DNA from: an uncultured Clostridia bacterium
Lineage (GTDB): Bacteria; Bacillota; Clostridia; Christensenellales; UBA1242
DNA: 64,000 bases
Direction of reading: 5' to 3'
NCBI GenBank assembly: GCA_934756675.1
Contig: CAKVLG010000001.1
Coordinates: 124,001 to 188,000 of the forward strand
The translations under genes and the position numbers were made by a program. Shown in pieces: positions 60,212 to 64,000 of this stretch (within the stretch, counting starts at the first letter, position 1; every line of letters begins with the position of its first letter). A model generated the notes under the pieces. It did no database searches. It saw nothing but the letters and a program-made list of their open reading frames with translations, and was not told where the DNA came from.

Positions 60212-61636
60212 CTATTGTTTATTTTTTATTATTTCGTAGCCATTCGCATTATCGCGAATAACATATCCTTTTTCTTCGAGTTTTGCACGCAATAAATCTG
60301 CATTTGCCCAATCTTTGTTTATCTTTGCTTGCCAACGTTGTTTTGCAAGTTCCTGAATTTCATTTGGTACAATATTTTCTACTTTTTTAACTTCACTAAA
60401 CTTCAAGCCAAGTACTTCTTCACCAAGCTGAAATACCAAAGTGTTAAGTTGCTCCAAAACATTCTTATCGCCGGAATTGACAGCCGCCATAATCATTTTT
60501 TGAAGTTTGATAAATTCACTTATTGCAACCGGCGAGTTAAAATCGTCGTCCATTGCCTTGATGAATGCATTTTTAAGATTAACAAGTTCTGGAATTGTTA
60601 CGTTAACCTTATTATTCGTAATCTCACGCAATTTGCAAACTGCTGCATTGATTTTGTCGTATTGATTTTTAGCAATTAATAATGCATTGTCTGAAAAATC
60701 CACATTTGATCTATAGTGCGAGCAAAGAATTAAGTATCTAATTACCATTGGGTCGTACTTTTTATATAGATCAAGTAATGTTGCAGAATTGCCAAGACTC
60801 TTGCCCATTTTTGTTCCATTGACTGTGACAAGCCCATTATGCATAAAAAAGTTCATTGGAATATGACCATTTAATACATCTGCTTGTGCACATTCGCATT
60901 CGTGATGTGGAAAAATATTATCTATACCACCGCCATGAATATCAAAGTGTTCGCCCAAAAACTTACGGCCAAGCACAGTACACTCTATGTGCCAGCCTGG
61001 GCAACCTTGCCCCCATGGAGATTGCCATTTCATAAGAGCATCGTCGCCAACGCTCTTCCAAAGAGCAAAATCTTCGTTATGTTTTTTATCTGATGCAATT
61101 TCAATACGTTCACCGCTAAGATTTTTGTCTAGTGTGCGGTTAGAAAGCTGACCGTATTTTGGGTATTTATATACATCAAAATACACGTTGCCGTCTTTTG
61201 TAACATATGCATAGCCTTTGTTTATTATCTCTTGCACAGCTGCAATCATATCATAGACAAAACCAGTAGCTCTACAAGAAATGCTAGGACGCAAAATATT
61301 CAACTTATCCATAGCGTTAAAATATTCAACTTCATATTTATATGCTATTTCATATGCGTCTAATTGTTCAATCTTTGCTTGCTTTGCAATTTTATCTTGC
61401 CCGTCATCGCTATCGCCAACAAGGTGACCAACATCTGTGATATTTTGAACGTATTTAACTTTAAAGCCCTTATATCGCAAATATCTGTTAATTAGGTCAA
61501 AACTTGTGTAGCTTTTTGCGTGCCCCAAATGTGGCAAACCATAAACTGTAGGGCCGCAAACATACATACCAACATGACCATTAATAACTGGCACAAACTC
61601 TTGCTTTTTGCGTGTAAATGTATTGTAAATTTTCAT
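60212..61636 (-). CDS. cysS: Cysteinyl-tRNA synthetase
   Basis: The 474-residue class I synthetase attaches Cys to tRNA-Cys. The HIGH-like motif is YVCGPTVYGLPHLGHAKSYT. Zn-site residues are in CPGWHIECTV and FPHHECECAQ, and the KMSKS-like motif is VNGTKMGKSLGNS. The DALR-type C-terminal end is present. An AGAGGA site precedes the ATG, and TTGACA-17-TATACT lies about 20 bases upstream. No T-box leader is seen in the short 5' region. Confidence 0.96.
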   Translation of the reverse strand: MKIYNTFTRKKQEFVPVINGHVGMYVCGPTVYGLPHLGHAKSYTSFDLINRYLRYKGFKVKYVQNITDVGHLVGDSDDGQDKIAKQAKIEQLDAYEIAYKYEVEYFNAMDKLNILRPSISCRATGFVYDMIAAVQEIINKGYAYVTKDGNVYFDVYKYPKYGQLSNRTLDKNLSGERIEIASDKKHNEDFALWKSVGDDALMKWQSPWGQGCPGWHIECTVLGRKFLGEHFDIHGGGIDNIFPHHECECAQADVLNGHIPMNFFMHNGLVTVNGTKMGKSLGNSATLLDLYKKYDPMVIRYLILCSHYRSNVDFSDNALLIAKNQYDKINAAVCKLREITNNKVNVTIPELVNLKNAFIKAMDDDFNSPVAISEFIKLQKMIMAAVNSGDKNVLEQLNTLVFQLGEEVLGLKFSEVKKVENIVPNEIQELAKQRWQAKINKDWANADLLRAKLEEKGYVIRDNANGYEIIKNKQ

Positions 61637-61692
61637 AAAGCTCGTCCTCTACTTTCAGTATATACATTGCACATCTCGTTGTCAAATATAAT

Positions 61693-61720
61693 TAAAAAAA
61701 ACAAGGGGGTTGCCCTTGTT
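61693..61720 (-). terminator. Intrinsic terminator of the twin-HEPN gene
   Basis: On the minus strand AACAAGGG-CAACC-CCCTTGTT is followed by eight T residues; the gene's stop codon lies at its edge. Confidence 0.8.
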
Positions 61721-63488
61721 ATTCTGGTTGATCTTCATCAATATTTTTTGTGCGAGCTGTTTTCTTTCTTTTTCCATCTTCGTCCGCATCTTCGAAAAAT
61801 GCTTCGCTACCAAATAGATTTACAAAATTGCCAAGCGAACCCGTAACAAAACTGCGTTCGTTCCCGTTTTCGTCAATACTAACAAACTTCATTTCAATGT
61901 TAGATATATTTTTACTCTTTTTTGAATTCAAACAATATGAATTATTATTGTGCGAAAGTGAATGTCTGATTGTTTTTAGCACGTATATTTTTTCCATATC
62001 AGTTAAATTTTCTTTCTTGGTAGACTTATCATGTCTGTATGTAATACCAGAAAAATCCATTTTATCTAGTGTCTTTTTTAAAACTGGCGAGATATCTTTT
62101 TCTGTGTAACAATTAGTCAAATACAGTTCGTGATAATAGCTTGTTACCAAACTGTTATATCCAAGCAAATAAGTGAGTTCAACAGCCATTTCAACGTTCA
62201 AAGCTTTTGCATCGACAAGGTCAAACATTTCAAGATTATCGGTAACAGACTTGCTATCTTTGTCTAGTTTATCAAAAAATGCTTTTGTCTTTTTTAGTGT
62301 TGCCAAAGCTTCTTCTGCCACTCTGTCTTTTCCAAAAAGTGGAACTTTACCAGTTGCATCTTTAAGCATTTGATTGACACGTTTCAATTCTTCTAGACTT
62401 TCAGCTATTTCTTTTTGGTTTAAATCTTTTGCATATTCACTTTCATCTATACCACGGCGCTTAAGTTCTTTTGCAACGGCTTGTTGAAGATTGTATATAA
62501 GTTTAGGATTTTCTTTACCAAATGCACCTGACGTATAGCTTGGGTTGTTCAAAATTGCCGCTGCAATTATATCTGCCTTTTGCTCAAAATTATAACCTTT
62601 GTAAAAATCATCATAATAATTGATACGTTCTTTTAAAAAGTTAACAAGTCTAAAGTGTTGATCTGTAATTTTGCTCGTGTATTCTTTTATATTTCTAAGA
62701 GCATTTATAACATCATCAAAAGATTCGAGATAATTACCTTGAACTGCACATTGTGCAAACAAATCTTCACGCAATTTTTTGTGATCTTGATAGAGTGTAT
62801 TGCGGGCAAAAGTTTCAAACAATCCGCGGAGCCACATACGTGAAGCAACTATCTTCATATCTTTGCCTAAAAATACAATTTTACCACTCGTGTCTACGAA
62901 TGGAGCAACATGTGCAATACAGTTTCTAATTTCAATTAAAAGTTTTCTACCGTCAATTGTAGCTCTGTCCAAGCTGTCATCATTAATTGTAACATCTAGT
63001 TCTGGTGTGACTAATTCAACAGAATTAACAAACTTTAACTTACCGTCTTGAAACTTTCTTTCACCCGTTTGTAAATAATACTTGCTGTCTTTAACTTCGC
63101 GAAGCTTGTATCTATTGCGGTAACCAGCTATTTTCTTTAAACCAAATTTAGCAAGAAATTCTACAACATCTGGATTTTCGATATAGTTTAAAGTAAATAT
63201 GCCACTCGCCATTTTATCGCATTCTTCTTCTGTTAAATTATCAATAATATTGTCTTTATTGTTTAACACAATATATGCTGTCGAATATAGCCAAAAATCT
63301 TTTAAAACCATATCACCAATGCCCGACAAGTCGACATCGCTAGCAAACCCATCAACCGATACACCTTGTGAAAGTTTTTTTATCAATTTATTTTGTTCTC
63401 TTGCAACCATGCAGCAAAGAGCCCTTAATCTTTTTTCTATTTCTTCTCCACTTTCAATTTTTTCTTCTCTATTTTTCATTTCTTCCAT
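61719..63488 (-). CDS. Twin-HEPN-motif protein (putative RNase), unknown family
   Basis: The 589-residue protein has two R-x4-H motifs of the HEPN nuclease type. The first is R188-N-C-I-A-H193 inside LLIEIRNCIAHVAPF, and the second is R508-H-S-L-S-H513 inside YVLKTIRHSLSHNNN. Both have the polar second residue (N and H) typical of active HEPN RNases. Between them is a helical region of about 310 residues without a known motif. There is no signal peptide or membrane helix. HEPN RNases with paired motifs occur in Abi/toxin systems and in Cas13, but the length is below known Cas13 and no CRISPR array is in the window. The start at 63488 lies ten bases behind a TTGACG-17-TATAAT promoter, giving a very short or no leader. 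It has no partner gene in view; cysS follows. Confidence 0.7.
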   Translation of the reverse strand: MEEMKNREEKIESGEEIEKRLRALCCMVAREQNKLIKKLSQGVSVDGFASDVDLSGIGDMVLKDFWLYSTAYIVLNNKDNIIDNLTEEECDKMASGIFTLNYIENPDVVEFLAKFGLKKIAGYRNRYKLREVKDSKYYLQTGERKFQDGKLKFVNSVELVTPELDVTINDDSLDRATIDGRKLLIEIRNCIAHVAPFVDTSGKIVFLGKDMKIVASRMWLRGLFETFARNTLYQDHKKLREDLFAQCAVQGNYLESFDDVINALRNIKEYTSKITDQHFRLVNFLKERINYYDDFYKGYNFEQKADIIAAAILNNPSYTSGAFGKENPKLIYNLQQAVAKELKRRGIDESEYAKDLNQKEIAESLEELKRVNQMLKDATGKVPLFGKDRVAEEALATLKKTKAFFDKLDKDSKSVTDNLEMFDLVDAKALNVEMAVELTYLLGYNSLVTSYYHELYLTNCYTEKDISPVLKKTLDKMDFSGITYRHDKSTKKENLTDMEKIYVLKTIRHSLSHNNNSYCLNSKKSKNISNIEMKFVSIDENGNERSFVTGSLGNFVNLFGSEAFFEDADEDGKRKKTARTKNIDEDQPE

Positions 63489-63498
63489 AGCGATAGCT

Positions 63499-63527
63499 AT
63501 TATACCAAATTTTTACGATACCGTCAA
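63499..63527 (-). promoter_or_regulatory. Promoter of the twin-HEPN gene, near-leaderless
   Basis: TTGACG (63522-63527), 17 bp and TATAAT (63499-63504) are followed by ten bases and then the ATG. No purine-rich ribosome binding site fits in between. Confidence 0.65.
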
Positions 63528-63551
63528 TATGCCCCCATTAAAAACTAGAGA

Positions 63552-63582
63552 AAAAAAGACAACCAGACATAAGTCTGGTTGA
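63552..63582 (-). terminator. Intrinsic terminator of the tRNA operon
   Basis: CAACCAGAC-TTAT-GTCTGGTTG on the minus strand is followed by a T-rich run (TCTTTTTTT). Confidence 0.9.
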
Positions 63583-63587
63583 TTTTT

Positions 63588-63664
63588 GGTAGCGGCTGTG
63601 AGATTTGAACTTACGACCTACCGGGTATGAACCGGGCGCTCTAGCCAACTGAGCTAAGCCGCCA
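63588..63664 (-). tRNA. tRNA-Met (CAT), elongator type
   Basis: The minus strand gives acceptor GGCGGCT/AGCCGCT, D-arm GCTC/GAGC and anticodon loop TTCATAC (anticodon CAT). T-arm GTAAG-TTCAAAT-CTCAC has one mismatch. CCA is encoded. The loop and stem match the usual elongator tRNA-Met; tRNA-Ile with a modified C34 cannot be fully excluded. Length 77 nt. Confidence 0.85.
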
Positions 63665-63707
63665 TGTCTAAATACCTTCCGCCATCTGAAAAATATTTAG
63701 TTATTAT

Positions 63708-63781
63708 GGTGATCCCGAGGAGAATCGAACTCCTGTTACCGCCGTGAAAGGGCGATGTCTTAACCTCTTGACCACGGGACC
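63708..63781 (-). tRNA. tRNA-Glu (TTC)
   Basis: The minus strand gives acceptor GGTCCCG/CGGGATC, an anticodon loop with TTC (CTTTCAC), T-arm CAGGAGTTCGATTCTCCT and encoded CCA. Confidence 0.93.
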
Positions 63782-63785
63782 ATTA

Positions 63786-63862
63786 TGGTTGCGGGGACTG
63801 GATTTGAACCAATGACCTTCGGGTTATGAGCCCGACGAGCTTCCGAGCTGCTCTACCCCGCG
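63786..63862 (-). tRNA. Initiator tRNA-fMet (CAT)
   Basis: The minus strand gives acceptor CGCGGGG/CCCCGCA, whose first pair is the C-A mismatch of initiators. The anticodon stem has three G-C pairs around CTCATAA, and CCA is encoded (77 nt). It is the first gene of the tRNA operon. Confidence 0.95.
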
Positions 63863-63873
63863 ACGACTACACT

Positions 63874-63902
63874 ATAATAATATATTATTTTGTAAATGTC
63901 AA
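63874..63902 (-). promoter_or_regulatory. Promoter of the fMet-Glu-Met tRNA operon
   Basis: TTGACA (63897-63902), 17 bp and TATTAT (63874-63879), 11 bases before the fMet 5' end on the minus strand. Confidence 0.75.
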
Positions 63903-63925
63903 TAACTTTTTTATATTTTTGCAAA

Positions 63926-63947
63926 ACAAAAAGGAAGTTTCCTTCCT
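63926..63947 (-). terminator. Intrinsic terminator behind the edge gene
   Basis: AGGAAG-GAAA-CTTCCT on the minus strand is followed by TTTTTG, downstream of the possible gene end at 63966. Confidence 0.6.
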
Positions 63948-63965
63948 AAATGTTTTTCGTTGTGT

Positions 63966-64000
63966 TTATTCTTTCATAAATTTTTGATAACGGCACAATT
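63966..64000 (-). CDS. Possible 3' end of a gene cut by the window edge
   Basis: One minus-strand frame reads LCRYQKFMKE and a TAA stop at 63966, followed by a terminator. The piece is too short to name, and other frames are possible. Confidence 0.3.
   Translation of the reverse strand, partial: LCRYQKFMKE

Noticed and set aside
61637..61718. T-box leader of cysS
   Set aside because: The region before cysS holds only a plain promoter, a short leader and the terminator of the HEPN gene; no specifier or antiterminator is visible.
61719..63488. A Cas13 nuclease
   Set aside because: Two R-x4-H motifs are suggestive, but the protein is shorter than known Cas13 forms, and there is no CRISPR array or cas1/cas2 in view. 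I call it a twin-HEPN protein only.
63588..63664. tRNA-Met pseudogene because of a T-stem mismatch
   Set aside because: One mismatch in the T-stem is tolerable; all other stems, the loop and the CCA end are intact.

Overview
The window is AT-rich, densely coded bacterial DNA. It looks like a low-GC Gram-positive (Bacillota/Clostridia-type) lineage: the dnaA, dnaN, recF, gyrB, gyrA, rpmH, rnpA, yidC, jag, mnmE and mnmG replication-origin neighbourhood is present, with two DegV proteins, an L10 leader, AddB, MscL, HU, DUF1540, an EpsG-type polymerase, strong AGGAGG ribosome binding sites and U-rich intrinsic terminators. No species can be named from sequence alone; an uncultivated gut Clostridia-like organism is an inference.

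Layout. 1-13 kb: partial addB, Zn-peptidase, rplI, a DUF1540 protein, tRNA-Asn, the L10-leader rplJ-rplL operon, an XRE regulator, degV-SGNH, a mutT-like NUDIX gene, small hypotheticals, an MBL hydrolase, a nucleotide kinase and tlyA. 12.0-14.35 kb: phosphoketolase, translationally coupled to tlyA. 14.55-17.86 kb: a degenerate integrated element that splits a tRNA-Arg gene at its anticodon loop. It carries a SAM riboswitch, a truncated metK, two unknown genes, an integrase C-terminal fragment and an intact tRNA-Arg with the same anticodon. 17.9-23.7 kb: a heterodimeric ABC exporter, signal peptidase I, a second degV and a lipoprotein. 23.75-33.7 kb: a seven-gene extracellular polysaccharide cluster (flippase, EpsG-like polymerase, several glycosyltransferases, a HAD protein), all on the minus strand. 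33.8-48.8 kb: the origin-type region, in which gyrA, gyrB and recF point left and dnaA, dnaN, a membrane protein, rpmH, rnpA, yidD, yidC, jag, mnmE and mnmG point right. 49.3-63.5 kb: HU, a 1603-residue M4-type surface metalloprotease, a sugar-phosphate transferase, a P-loop kinase, an ATP-grasp protein, mscL, tRNA-Ser, a GNAT acetyltransferase, cysS and a twin-HEPN protein. 63.6-63.9 kb: a tRNA-fMet/Glu/Met operon.

Points that stand out. (1) A recurrent promoter-start layout in which the -10 box ends exactly 6 or 7 bases before the ATG and there is no Shine-Dalgarno sequence. It occurs at eight genes and predicts leaderless mRNAs. (2) The split tRNA-Arg element, whose two halves reconstruct a perfectly paired tRNA and which carries its own replacement tRNA-Arg. 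(3) A 589-residue protein with two canonical R-x4-H HEPN nuclease motifs and no CRISPR array in view. (4) A series of 10/20-bp phased A-tract repeats before the NUDIX gene, and an ATGATAT repeat array with different mini-hairpins as spacers after tRNA-Ser.
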